DNA of 64,000 nt from Actinomadura flavalba DSM 45200 (lineage in GTDB: Bacteria; Actinomycetota; Actinomycetes; Streptosporangiales; Streptosporangiaceae): contig NZ_KB894104.1 in assembly GCF_000374305.1 (NCBI RefSeq), positions 1 through 64,000 of the forward strand. Direction: 5' to 3'. Shown here piece after piece: positions 1 through 7,638 of this stretch. Every line of letters begins with the position of its first letter. Position 1 is the first letter of the stretch. The notes under the pieces are model-generated. The model had not been told where the DNA came from. It made no database searches and saw only the letters and a program-made list of their open reading frames with translations. A program made the position numbers and the translations under genes.

Positions 1-127
1 TCGGGGGTACGGCCCGGAACAATCCGGACCGCTATAAAGGCACTGGCTTTTAACACGCTGTTGAGTTCTCAAGAAACGGACACCCACCGCGCTCCACCCG
101 CTCACGCGAGCCTCGCTCCGGGGCAAC
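1..127 (-). promoter_or_regulatory. rRNA operon 5' leader with boxA-like element; 16S gene lies off the left edge
   Basis: Read on the minus strand, bases 72-63 give TTGAGAACTC followed by AACAGCGTG. This TTGAGAACTCAACAGCGTG block is the antitermination (boxA-type) leader of actinobacterial rrn operons, known from Streptomyces and relatives. It lies just downstream of a consensus sigma-70 promoter (134-161), and transcription runs off the left end. The 16S gene itself is not in the window, so the assignment rests on the leader and promoters. Confidence 0.75.
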
Positions 128-133
128 CCTTCA

Positions 134-161
134 ACCTTACCCGGCCTCACCCCCGTGTCAA
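134..161 (-). promoter_or_regulatory. rRNA operon proximal promoter
   Basis: On the minus strand, TTGACA (161-156) and TAAGGT (139-134) are separated by 16 nt. This is a near-consensus housekeeping promoter with the predicted transcription start near 127, about 55 nt before the boxA-like leader. Confidence 0.75.
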
Positions 162-273
162 ACCGATCCAACCGGACCGACTTCGACAACGGAGCCTCGA
201 CCAGCTCCCGCACAACAGCACGACAACCGATCTGAAGACCGACCATCACACGTAGCAGGAGGTTCGCCCTCCG

Positions 274-410
274 GGCCGGCCACCTCGCGGTGTCCTGCAT
301 CCCGTCGCGGGCTGTTCACCCAAGAGTACCCGGTCCGAAGAGGACTTCGTTCCGTTTCTCTCACGTGGTCCCTTGGGGCCGTCCACCTCGCGGCATCCCG
401 CATCCCCTCG
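274..410. repeat. Imperfect 34-nt direct repeat in the rRNA promoter region
   Basis: Bases 274-307 and 377-410 match at about 29 of 34 positions; both contain CCACCTCGCGG and GCATCCC. The period is 103 nt. On the minus strand each copy lies just downstream of a possible -10 element: TAATGT at 426-421 and TACTCT at 328-323. This suggests a duplicated promoter with its initially transcribed region. The TACTCT promoter has no clear -35. Confidence 0.6.
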
Positions 411-420
411 GGTGAGATGA

Positions 421-449
421 ACATTAGGTTCACCGTGCGGAGTCGTCAA
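421..449 (-). promoter_or_regulatory. rRNA operon distal promoter
   Basis: On the minus strand, TTGACG (449-444) and TAATGT (426-421) are separated by exactly 17 nt. This is a strong sigma-70-type promoter pointing at the rRNA leader. With the promoter at 134-161 it forms the tandem arrangement usual for rrn operons. Confidence 0.7.
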
Positions 450-618
450 ATCGGGGTACCGGTCGGGCGATCACCGAGCGCGTCGGTGCTGGTCATGCCC
501 TGATCATCAGCGAAATGACCTATTCGCCGGGGCACTCCGCGCATGGCGGGCCGACATGGTGTGCTTGCCTTCGGGTGAGGGAGAACACGCTGACGCGAAC
601 GCGAGCGAGAGGGTGAAC

Positions 619-993
619 ATGCCGACCACACCGCCGCATCGGCTCGTCTGGGTGCTGGACTGCGCCGACCCCGAACGTCTCGCCGCGTTCTGGGCCCCGC
701 TGCTCGGATTCGAGGCACTTCCGCACAGTGCGCCCTATTCGGGCCTGGCCGACCCCGAGGACGGGAGCACGCGCATGCTCCTCCAGCGCGTGCCCGAGCC
801 GAAGTCCGGCAAGAACCGCATGCATCTCGATCTCCGCGTTCCCGATATGGCGGCGGAGGTGGACCGGGCGATCGGACTCGGAGCACGGGTGCTGCGCGGG
901 CCGTTCGACGACGAGGGGTGGGCCACGACCATCCTCGCCGACCCGGAGGGCAACGAGTTCTGCGTCATCGTGCCACCGCGAGACGACGCCTGA
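619..993 (+). CDS. VOC (glyoxalase/bleomycin-resistance) family protein
   Basis: A 124-residue protein of one VOC module pair, the usual length for small glyoxalase-like proteins. The N-terminal strand (HRLVWVLDCADPERLAAFW) and the C-terminal motif around DPEGNEFCVI are typical of the Glyoxalase_6-like group in actinomycetes. The fold commonly binds a metal and catalyses isomerisation, dioxygenation or drug binding; the substrate cannot be read from sequence. The start is ATG 619, because GAGAGGG lies 5 nt upstream; an in-frame start at 556 would add 21 residues of uncharacteristic sequence. The gene stands alone between the rRNA promoter region and the end of the HerA operon, which is transcribed toward it. 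Confidence 0.85.
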   Translation: MPTTPPHRLVWVLDCADPERLAAFWAPLLGFEALPHSAPYSGLADPEDGSTRMLLQRVPEPKSGKNRMHLDLRVPDMAAEVDRAIGLGARVLRGPFDDEGWATTILADPEGNEFCVIVPPRDDA

Positions 994-1397
994 CCGGGTA
1001 CGGCGGGCGTATAGATCCGACCCCTTCCAATCCGCCGAAGACGGCCAACGCCACGGGACTGCGTTGGGGCGCGGAGCTGGCCCGGCAAGACGGCCCCGAA
1101 GCCGCACCGCCCCTGGGGAACGAGGTCGTTCGCGACGAGCCGACCGACCGGCGGCGGGTTGGTCCTGCGCCGAAGACGAGACAAGCACAAGGGCCGCGCT
1201 CCGAGGTAGGTGCGCGCACGGGCGTCCCCGCTCCCTTACGTCCTGCGGGCCTCCCGGGGTGAGCGGCATACGCCCAGTTGGCGTGCGGGGGCCTGGTGCT
1301 ACTGCCCGTGGACGGCCCCGACGCCGAACCGGGCGCGGGGCCGTGCTGCGGGTCGCGAGCTGACGACGAGTAGGGGTCGCGGTCCCTCATTCTCCGG
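994..1397. other. 404-nt gene-free stretch
   Basis: I find no convincing gene on either strand: candidate reading frames are rich in Arg, Pro and Ser without any family motif. The only structure I can point to is the inverted repeat at 1312-1344, listed separately. The stretch separates two converging units, the VOC gene (+) and the HerA operon (-). Confidence 0.6.
1312..1344 (-). terminator. Possible terminator of the HerA operon
   Basis: Nine-nucleotide arms ACGGCCCCG (1312-1320) and CGGGGCCGT (1336-1344) enclose a 15-nt loop, 54 nt past the stop codon of the 1512-aa ATPase gene. There is no T-run, so the call is tentative. Confidence 0.3.
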
Positions 1398-4300
1398 TCA
1401 GCGTTCCGGTCTTCCGGTGCGGGCGCGGTGAATGACCTCCTCGTCGGTGAGGGGGCCGCCGGGGTGGTGCGTCAGGCAGAGGGGGGCGCGGGCCAGTGTC
1501 GGCGGGAGGGCTTCGGTGGAGACGTAGAACTCGCCCACGTCCAGGCGCGCGACGCGGTCGGCGTTGCCGCCGCGCATGCGGGCCAGTTCCTTGACGACGC
1601 CGATGTGGTTGGGGCTGTTGAGCTTGCCGAAGAACTGGGTCGTCGCGTTGCCCGCGATCTGGTTGTGCAGGCCCTTCGGGGCCTGCGTCGCGAAGACGAG
1701 TCCAAGGCCGTACTTGCGGGCCTGGGAGGCGAGCATCAGCGTGCTGGCCGTCGCCGCCGTGCGCCCGATGGCCGGGACGAGGGTCTGCGCCTCGTCCATC
1801 ACGTACAGCGCTCGCAGGGGGCGGTCGCGGGCGGGGTTGCGTTTGATCTCCGCGAACAGCGCCATCTGGAGGCGGTTGACGAATCCGCGCACGTCGTTGA
1901 GGCCGGCGAGGCTGATGATCGACACGCGGGCGCGTTTGCCGTCGGCGGGGGTGAGGAGGGCCGCCGGGTCGGCGGACTCCCCGCTGCCGCCGAACAGCGG
2001 ATCGTTGATCATCGCGGCGGTGAGGGCCTGGCCCATGTCGGCGGCGAGCCGGTCGGCGCCGTCGATGCGGCTGGCGTCCGGCGGCAGGTCGGCCAGCAGG
2101 CCGATATAGGCGGAGAGGTCGCCGCCGCCGCGGTGGGCGAAGTGGCGCAGGGCCTCGCGCAGGACGGCCTGGCCGAGCGGGAGGCGCCGGACCGAGCCGA
2201 GGATCGCGGCGCGGGGCGTCAGCGCCTCGACGGCGATGTCGAGGGCGGAGTTGAACTCGTCGGGGTCGTCGCGGACGGCGACGAGGTCGGGCAGGGGCTG
2301 GAAGCTGAGCGGGCGTCCGCCCGCGCGGCCGGGGGTCCAGACGACGACGTCGGTGTGGCGGAAGTAGGCGTCGGCGCGGGCGGCGTCGTCGTCGGACCAG
2401 CCGCCGGGTGGCGCGGGCCAGGGGTCACCGAGGCGGGCGAGGTCGTTGTTGGGGTCGAGGACGATCGCGGAGACGCCGCGCAGCGCGCATTCCTCGACCA
2501 GCCGCCGGATGAGGACCGTCTTACCGGAGCCGGACCCGGCGAAGACGACGGTGTGCCGCGTGAGCAGCGCGGGGTCGATCTCGACGGGCTTCCCCGTGCG
2601 CAGGCCGACGCCGACGCGAATGCGGTCGTCCGGCGCGGGAAGCCCGGTCACGCCACCGGCTGGACGAGCCGCACCGAACTGCTTCGGCGGCCCGACCCCA
2701 CCGGACGGCGCGGCCCGCCCAACGGCCACCCCGGAGAATCCACCCAAAGAGGCCCCGCCTTTCGCGCCCGGACCAACTTCCGGAGGCGCCCCACTCCCAG
2801 CGAACGCACCACCCACAGACACGTCCCGCGCGACAGCGTCTGCCTCGCCCTCCGGGAATACGCCTCCCACGAACCTCCCCGCGCCACCACCCGCAGACCC
2901 GCCGATGGGCACACCACCCGCAGCCGCGCCCGCATCGCCCGGCGACCCGCCGCCCATGTGCGCGCGACCCGCGAAGCCCTCCGCTTCCCCAGCCGTGCCC
3001 GCGGCGGCCGAAGGCCCGTCGCCCATGAAGCCTTCCGCCCCACCACCCGCCGCCGCGCCAGGCTCGCCCGCCGCGGCCGGAGACCCGCCGGACGTGGGCG
3101 CACCACCCGCAGCCGCATCCGCCGCGCCCGCGCCGCCCGAAGACCCTCCGCCCGCAAGCTCGCCGCCAGCGGGGCCTTGCACACTGCCCGCAGCCGCGCC
3201 GGCCACACTCCCGGCGACAGGCGCGCCGCCCGTGGGCGCGCCGCCCGTGGAGCCTTCCGCGCTGCCCGCAGCCACACCGCCCGCAGACCCGCCCGACGTG
3301 GGCGCGTCACCCGCAGCCGCATCGGCCACGCTCGCGCCGCCTGTGGGCGCGCCGCCCGTGAAGCCTTGCGCGCTGCCCATAGCCGCATCGCTCGCGCCCC
3401 CGGCGACCGCAGGCACGCCGCCCGTGGCCGCGCCACCTGCGAAGCGTTCCGGGCTGCCCGCAGCCACACCGCTCGCACCCTCGGCGCTCGCGGGGTTGCC
3501 GTCCGTGGGCGCGCCACCGGCGAAGCCTTGCGCGCTGCCCGCAGCCGCACCGCCCGCAGACTCGCCGGACGTGGGCGCACCAGCCGTGCCGCCGTTCGCA
3601 GCCGTGCCGGGCGTGCCCGCGTCGCCCGGAGACCCGCCGCCCGTGGGCGCGTCGGCGGCGAAGCCCTGTGTGTTGCCCGCAGCCGCGCCGTCCGGCGGCC
3701 CGCCGCCCGTGGGCGTGCCAGCCGTGCCTCCGTTCGCAGTCGCGTCGGGCGTGCCCGCGTCGCTTGGTGGCTCGTCGCCTGTGGGCGTGCCGCCTGCGAG
3801 GTCTTGTGTGCTGGCCGTAGCCGCACCGGTCGTATCCCCGGCGGGCGCAGGTGTGCTGCTTGCGATGCTTTGCGCGTTGCCGGTCGCAGCCGTGCCGGTC
3901 GCGTTCGCGTTGTTCGGAGGCTCGGTGTCGGAGGTCGCGGTGTCTGGGGTGTTGTCCGTTGCGCTGCGGGCGAGGGCACCGGTTGGGTGCGGATCGCCCG
4001 CAGTGTGCGGAGGTGCGCCGTTCGCGTTCGCTTTGTTCGGAGGCCCGGCGTATGTGGGCGCGTTGCCTGGGGGTGTTTTCGTTGTGTCGGTTGGGAGGGC
4101 GTCGGTGAGGGTTGTGGAGAGGAGTTCGGTGCGGCTTGCTGGGCGGCGGGTGCGGAGCCAGTCGTCCAGGTCGGTGGGGCGTTCGGCGAGCAGGACGGCG
4201 AGGGCGGCGAAGGTGCGCAGGTCGTCGGCGGTGACGGCGAGGGAGCGGCCCCCGCTGTCGTACAGGTACCGGACCAGGTCGCGGGTCTTCTCGCCGCTGG

Positions 4301-5936
4301 ACCACTCGATGTTGCGCAGCACGACGAGGGTGCGGTCCGGAATGTCGGTTCCCACCCCGGCGGCGACGCAGGCGGTCCTCAGCCGGGCGTGGGCGGCGCG
4401 GTGGTGGGTGGCGCCGATGGCGCGGAACGTCCAGTGCCGCTGGGCGTCGGTGACGGGGTCCAGCAGGAGGCGGAGACGGGCGTGCAGGTCGGGGCGGCGG
4501 CCCGGCGGCGGGTCGATGGAGAACGCGCGTCCGGCCTCGCCCGCCTCGCGGATCCAGGCGGCGAGCCCGGCGGCCAGCAGCGGCGGGACGGCCTCGTCCT
4601 CGGTGTCGGCGGTGAGGGCGGCGGCGGTCTCGGCGCCGCGCCGCAGGCCGGCGAAGCGGGCGTCGAGGGCGGCCAGGGCGGACGCGGAGACGGGCGCCGG
4701 GCGCGGCGCGGGCGTGGGCGCGGGCGTGGGCGCGGTCTCGTCGGTGTCCCCGAACCGGTCGAGGAGGCGGATCTCGTCGGCGCTGCGGCAGCGGCCGACG
4801 TGGTCGTAGACCTGCTTGAGCAGTGCCCGGGGCGTGTAGCCGGTCACGGTGGCGAACGCGTCCGGGTGGACGGGCCAGGTCGGATGCGGCGGCGTGAAGC
4901 CGGTGCCGTCGAGGGACGCGGCGACGCGCCGTTCGACCAGGGCGCGGGCCGTCGCGGCGTCACCGACGGTGCCGAGCCGGAGCGCGGTGCGGAACCGGTC
5001 CTTGACGGTGTTCACGGCGCGGTTCTCGACCAGGCGCCAGGACGAGCCCAGGCACGCCACGACGCACAGCGTGCGCCGGGTGGAGTGCCGCAGCGCCATG
5101 AGGCCGCCCGCGACCTCCTCGATGACGTCGTCCTGCGGGTCCTCGGGCGTCCCGGCGTCGCCCGTGGTCTTGGCCGAGTGGGCGAGCAGCGAGTCGATCT
5201 GGTCGACGGCGATGACGCTGGGGCCGGTGAGGGCGAGGATCGCGGACAGGTCGCGGACGACGTCCTGCGGGGTGCGGGCGCGGCGGTTGAGCCCGTAGGC
5301 GGCGCGGTCGCCCTCGGCCGTCTCCTCGGCGGAGGTGAGGTAGGCGTGCCCGATCTGGGAGGCGCGCAGGTCGGGCGCCATGTAGAGGACGAGGGCGCGC
5401 AGCGTGTCGGCGAAGTCCAGGACGAGGCGCCGGTCGAGCGGCAGCAGGCCGCCGACGAGGGCGTCGAGGTCGGCGGCGGTGCAGCGCGCGACGCCGGTGA
5501 CGGCGGCGGTGGCCGGTTCGTTCAGTTTCGCGAGGTCGGAGAGGCGGCGCAGCAGCGTGACGGCCTGCGGGTCGCCGGTCGTCTCGGTGGTGCGGCCGAG
5601 GTCGGCCACCATGGCGCGCGCGGTCGGCTCCCAGAAGCCGCCGCCGGCGCTGAAGTCGACGAGGAAGAAGTAGCCGCCGTCCCGTTCGACGCGGTGGCGG
5701 ACCCAGCCGAGCAGGTGGGTCTTGCCGCTGCCGCCCTCGCCCTGGACGACGACGCCGAGCGGTCCGGCGTCGCGGGACGCGGCGGCGTCGGCGATGCCGT
5801 CGAGGATGAGGTTCTCGGCGGACCGGTGCAGTCCTTCGACGTGGAAGGGCGGGGGCCGCCAGGCGTGCTCGGCGGTCGCGGCCCAGTCGAGGCCGGAGGC
5901 GATGTGGCGCAGGGCGCGCCGTTCGGCGTCGTTCAC
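1398..5936 (-). CDS. Double P-loop ATPase: N-terminal AAA module, Gly/Ala repeat linker, C-terminal HerA/FtsK-like translocase
   Basis: A 1512-residue protein. The N-terminal AAA module has Walker A GEGGSGKT (66-73) and Walker B VIAVDQID (241-248), resembling Orc/BrxC-type ATPases. Residues about 410-600 form an unassigned domain. Residues about 615-1080 are Gly/Ala/Pro/Thr-rich with imperfect units of roughly 27 residues. The C-terminal module has Walker A GSGSGKT (1134-1140), the DPNNDLARLGD segment, Walker B LYVMDEAQ (1377-1384) and ATQAPKGL near 1419, as in HerA-type DNA translocases. GTG 5936 overlaps the upstream stop codon (GTGA), so the protein is probably translationally coupled to the 208-aa gene. 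It is the last gene of a four-gene operon whose first gene encodes a DUF4365 nuclease. HerA ATPases partnered with nucleases are known in DNA processing and phage defence, so I infer a DNA-translocating motor. The substrate is unknown. Confidence 0.85.
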   Translation of the reverse strand: MNDAERRALRHIASGLDWAATAEHAWRPPPFHVEGLHRSAENLILDGIADAAASRDAGPLGVVVQGEGGSGKTHLLGWVRHRVERDGGYFFLVDFSAGGGFWEPTARAMVADLGRTTETTGDPQAVTLLRRLSDLAKLNEPATAAVTGVARCTAADLDALVGGLLPLDRRLVLDFADTLRALVLYMAPDLRASQIGHAYLTSAEETAEGDRAAYGLNRRARTPQDVVRDLSAILALTGPSVIAVDQIDSLLAHSAKTTGDAGTPEDPQDDVIEEVAGGLMALRHSTRRTLCVVACLGSSWRLVENRAVNTVKDRFRTALRLGTVGDAATARALVERRVAASLDGTGFTPPHPTWPVHPDAFATVTGYTPRALLKQVYDHVGRCRSADEIRLLDRFGDTDETAPTPAPTPAPRPAPVSASALAALDARFAGLRRGAETAAALTADTEDEAVPPLLAAGLAAWIREAGEAGRAFSIDPPPGRRPDLHARLRLLLDPVTDAQRHWTFRAIGATHHRAAHARLRTACVAAGVGTDIPDRTLVVLRNIEWSSGEKTRDLVRYLYDSGGRSLAVTADDLRTFAALAVLLAERPTDLDDWLRTRRPASRTELLSTTLTDALPTDTTKTPPGNAPTYAGPPNKANANGAPPHTAGDPHPTGALARSATDNTPDTATSDTEPPNNANATGTAATGNAQSIASSTPAPAGDTTGAATASTQDLAGGTPTGDEPPSDAGTPDATANGGTAGTPTGGGPPDGAAAGNTQGFAADAPTGGGSPGDAGTPGTAANGGTAGAPTSGESAGGAAAGSAQGFAGGAPTDGNPASAEGASGVAAGSPERFAGGAATGGVPAVAGGASDAAMGSAQGFTGGAPTGGASVADAAAGDAPTSGGSAGGVAAGSAEGSTGGAPTGGAPVAGSVAGAAAGSVQGPAGGELAGGGSSGGAGAADAAAGGAPTSGGSPAAAGEPGAAAGGGAEGFMGDGPSAAAGTAGEAEGFAGRAHMGGGSPGDAGAAAGGVPIGGSAGGGAGRFVGGVFPEGEADAVARDVSVGGAFAGSGAPPEVGPGAKGGASLGGFSGVAVGRAAPSGGVGPPKQFGAARPAGGVTGLPAPDDRIRVGVGLRTGKPVEIDPALLTRHTVVFAGSGSGKTVLIRRLVEECALRGVSAIVLDPNNDLARLGDPWPAPPGGWSDDDAARADAYFRHTDVVVWTPGRAGGRPLSFQPLPDLVAVRDDPDEFNSALDIAVEALTPRAAILGSVRRLPLGQAVLREALRHFAHRGGGDLSAYIGLLADLPPDASRIDGADRLAADMGQALTAAMINDPLFGGSGESADPAALLTPADGKRARVSIISLAGLNDVRGFVNRLQMALFAEIKRNPARDRPLRALYVMDEAQTLVPAIGRTAATASTLMLASQARKYGLGLVFATQAPKGLHNQIAGNATTQFFGKLNSPNHIGVVKELARMRGGNADRVARLDVGEFYVSTEALPPTLARAPLCLTHHPGGPLTDEEVIHRARTGRPER
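2700..4090. repeat. Imperfect coding repeats in the ATPase linker
   Basis: About 1.4 kb of degenerate repeats, in frame with the minus-strand ATPase gene. Typical encoded units are AAGSAQGFAGGAPT and AAGSPERFAGGAAT followed by about 13 variable residues, giving a period near 81 nt, with some longer or shorter units. There is no stop codon in the ATPase frame. The repeats divide the AAA half from the HerA half and probably encode a flexible tether that can vary in length between strains. Confidence 0.75.
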
Positions 5937-6559
5937 CGGGCCTCGATCGCGAGCAGGTGTTTGCTGGTGCCGCCGAGGCGGACGGCGGCGTCGCGGTCGG
6001 CGGCGGTGAGGGTCTTCTGGTCGGCCTCGGGGGCGATGAAGACGTCGGGGAGGCGTTCCATGCGGCGCAGTTCGGCGTCGACGTCGTCGCGGTGGGCGTC
6101 ACCGAGCAGGGGCCGGACGGCGGTGAGCAGCACCCAGGCGCCGGGGGCGTCGGCGGCCTTGGCGTAGGCGTCGCGGATTTGCGTCTCCAGGTCGGCGGGC
6201 TCGGGGGCGGCGGGCGGGACGACGAAGTCGGCCAGGCCGAGGTCGGCGCGGTCGAGGTGGTCGGCGATCATCGGCAGGATCGCGTACAGGGCGCGCCCGA
6301 GCGATCCGGCGCGGGGCGGCGGCGCGGCGCGCAGCTCCCCGACGCACCAGCCCCAGCCCTTCTCGGTCAGCTCGTGCCTGAAGGAGCGGCCGACCTTGGT
6401 GCACTCGATGAGGCCGAGGTCCTCGGCCTTGCGGCGGGGGGCGCCGTCCAGCGTCAGCCCGGCCGCGTCGCGCAGCTCGGCGTTGGACGCGGTGCCGCCC
6501 AGGCGCATCAGGACCAGGAGCGCCGCTCTTTCCGGTGCTCCGAGTGCGATGTGTGCCAC
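5933..6559 (-). CDS. Winged-helix protein of the HerA/DUF4365 operon
   Basis: A 208-residue protein of no family I can name. Residues about 5-75 look like a winged helix: a leucine-rich first helix, then TASNAELRDAAGLTLDG as the helix-turn-helix and SFRHELTEKGWGWC as the wing. The rest is mostly helical and acidic. The start is GTG 6559, with GAGGAG 7 nt upstream on the minus strand. It lies 23 nt after the 351-aa gene and its stop overlaps the start of the ATPase gene by 4 nt. This constant coupling suggests a structural or DNA-recognition subunit of the same complex rather than a free regulator, although autoregulation of the operon is possible. Confidence 0.75.
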   Translation of the reverse strand: MAHIALGAPERAALLVLMRLGGTASNAELRDAAGLTLDGAPRRKAEDLGLIECTKVGRSFRHELTEKGWGWCVGELRAAPPPRAGSLGRALYAILPMIADHLDRADLGLADFVVPPAAPEPADLETQIRDAYAKAADAPGAWVLLTAVRPLLGDAHRDDVDAELRRMERLPDVFIAPEADQKTLTAADRDAAVRLGGTSKHLLAIEAR

Positions 6560-6582
6560 GGTCTGTCTCCTCGCTGGGGTTT

Positions 6583-7638
6583 TCAGATGATGCGGAAGTC
6601 GCCGGGAGCGGTGATCAGTTCGAGGCGGCCGTCGACGGTCGCAAGCGTTCCGCGCGCGTGCACGGTCCGGGCGGTGCGGTGCGCGGCGATGGCCAGGTCG
6701 TATCCGGCGGCGTCGGCGAGGCGGACCCACAGCGCGCGGCGGGGCGGCCCGTGCGGCATCGTCACCTCGCCGTGCACGCGGACGCGGTAGCGGTCGTGGG
6801 CGCCGTCGTCGTGCAGGATGCCGATCGCGCCGGTCACCCGGGCGGCGCCCGCGAAGCGGAGCCGCCGCAGCCGGTGCGACGCGCGGCGCAGCAGGGCGCC
6901 GGTGCCCGCGTCGAACGCGACGGCGCGGGCGGGGACCGCCGCCGGACGGCCGCGCGCCCAGCGGAAGCCGATCTCGAACGGCAGGCCGTCGCCGGGTCCG
7001 GCGAAGCGGGCCAGCGCCGCGCACAGGTCCGCGGACACGCCCGCCGGGACGGCCCGGTCGAACGCGGCGGCGTCCCGGGTCCGCGCGGCGTCGTGGACGT
7101 GCAGGAGGGCGTCGTGCAGACGGAGCAGGACGGTGCGGGCGATCGGCTCGGCGTCGCCGGTGAGCGGGAGGCGGAGGGCGAGCGTGCCCCCGGCCGCGGG
7201 GGCCAGCCGGACCTGGTCGAGCAGGTCGCGGACGGCGCGGGGCGCGGCACCGTCGTAGGCGGCGCGCGGGCCGGTGACGGTGGCGCGGGCGGCGGCGCCG
7301 AGGACGTCGCGGGCGCCTTCGAGCGCGGTCAGCGCGGCGCCGAGGGCGGGCTGCCCGGCGGCGTCGCCCGCCGTCCGGTACCAGTGCAGGTCGGCCATCG
7401 GGGAGGCGATGTCGGCGGCGATCGCGTCGCGCGTCCGTCCTTCGACGGCGGTGAGGACGCCGAGGATCTCACGGACGCGGCGGGGTCCGTCGCCCATGCC
7501 GTCGCGGGCGGGGACGAGGACCTCGGCGTCGGCGGCGTGCGTCCAGGTGGCGGCGCCGCGCCACTCCCCCGGCGCGCGGACCCAGCCGGACGCGGCGAGG
7601 TAGCTGGTGATGTCGGCGACCGACGGCTCGGCCGTCAT
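6583..7638 (-). CDS. Uncharacterised 351-aa protein of the HerA/DUF4365 operon
   Basis: I do not recognise the family. Residues 1-110 contain a pattern with conserved-looking Trp residues, a VLVPARDGMGDGPRR segment and helices. The middle is helical with an Ala-rich character. The last 100 residues are predicted to be beta-rich (alternating RVTGAIGIL, RYRVRVHGEV, ALWVRLAD segments, ending DFRII), compatible with a beta-barrel or OB-like domain. There is no signal peptide or membrane segment, so it is probably cytosolic. ATG 7638 overlaps the stop of the DUF4365 nuclease gene (ATGA), which implies translational coupling and near-stoichiometric synthesis. Its position between nuclease and ATPase suggests an adaptor or a nucleic-acid-binding subunit; this is inference. 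Confidence 0.75.
   Translation of the reverse strand: MTAEPSVADITSYLAASGWVRAPGEWRGAATWTHAADAEVLVPARDGMGDGPRRVREILGVLTAVEGRTRDAIAADIASPMADLHWYRTAGDAAGQPALGAALTALEGARDVLGAAARATVTGPRAAYDGAAPRAVRDLLDQVRLAPAAGGTLALRLPLTGDAEPIARTVLLRLHDALLHVHDAARTRDAAAFDRAVPAGVSADLCAALARFAGPGDGLPFEIGFRWARGRPAAVPARAVAFDAGTGALLRRASHRLRRLRFAGAARVTGAIGILHDDGAHDRYRVRVHGEVTMPHGPPRRALWVRLADAAGYDLAIAAHRTARTVHARGTLATVDGRLELITAPGDFRII

Noticed and set aside
61-450. Small open frames over the rRNA promoter region
   Set aside because: They overlap a consensus promoter and boxA leader, have no ribosome-binding site and no recognisable protein.
2700-4090. Repeat region considered as a CRISPR array
   Set aside because: Repeats are degenerate, of unequal length and in frame with a coding sequence; there are no constant repeats with unique spacers.
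1428-6167. Very long plus-strand open frame (about 1580 codons)
   Set aside because: It is antisense to the ATPase and winged-helix genes. Its protein is Arg/Gly/Val-rich without motifs; high GC keeps antisense frames open.
5933-7024. Longer start for the winged-helix gene (up to 363 codons)
   Set aside because: It would overlap the 351-aa gene by 440 nt and adds Arg/Pro-rich antisense-like sequence; GTG 6559 has a good ribosome-binding site.
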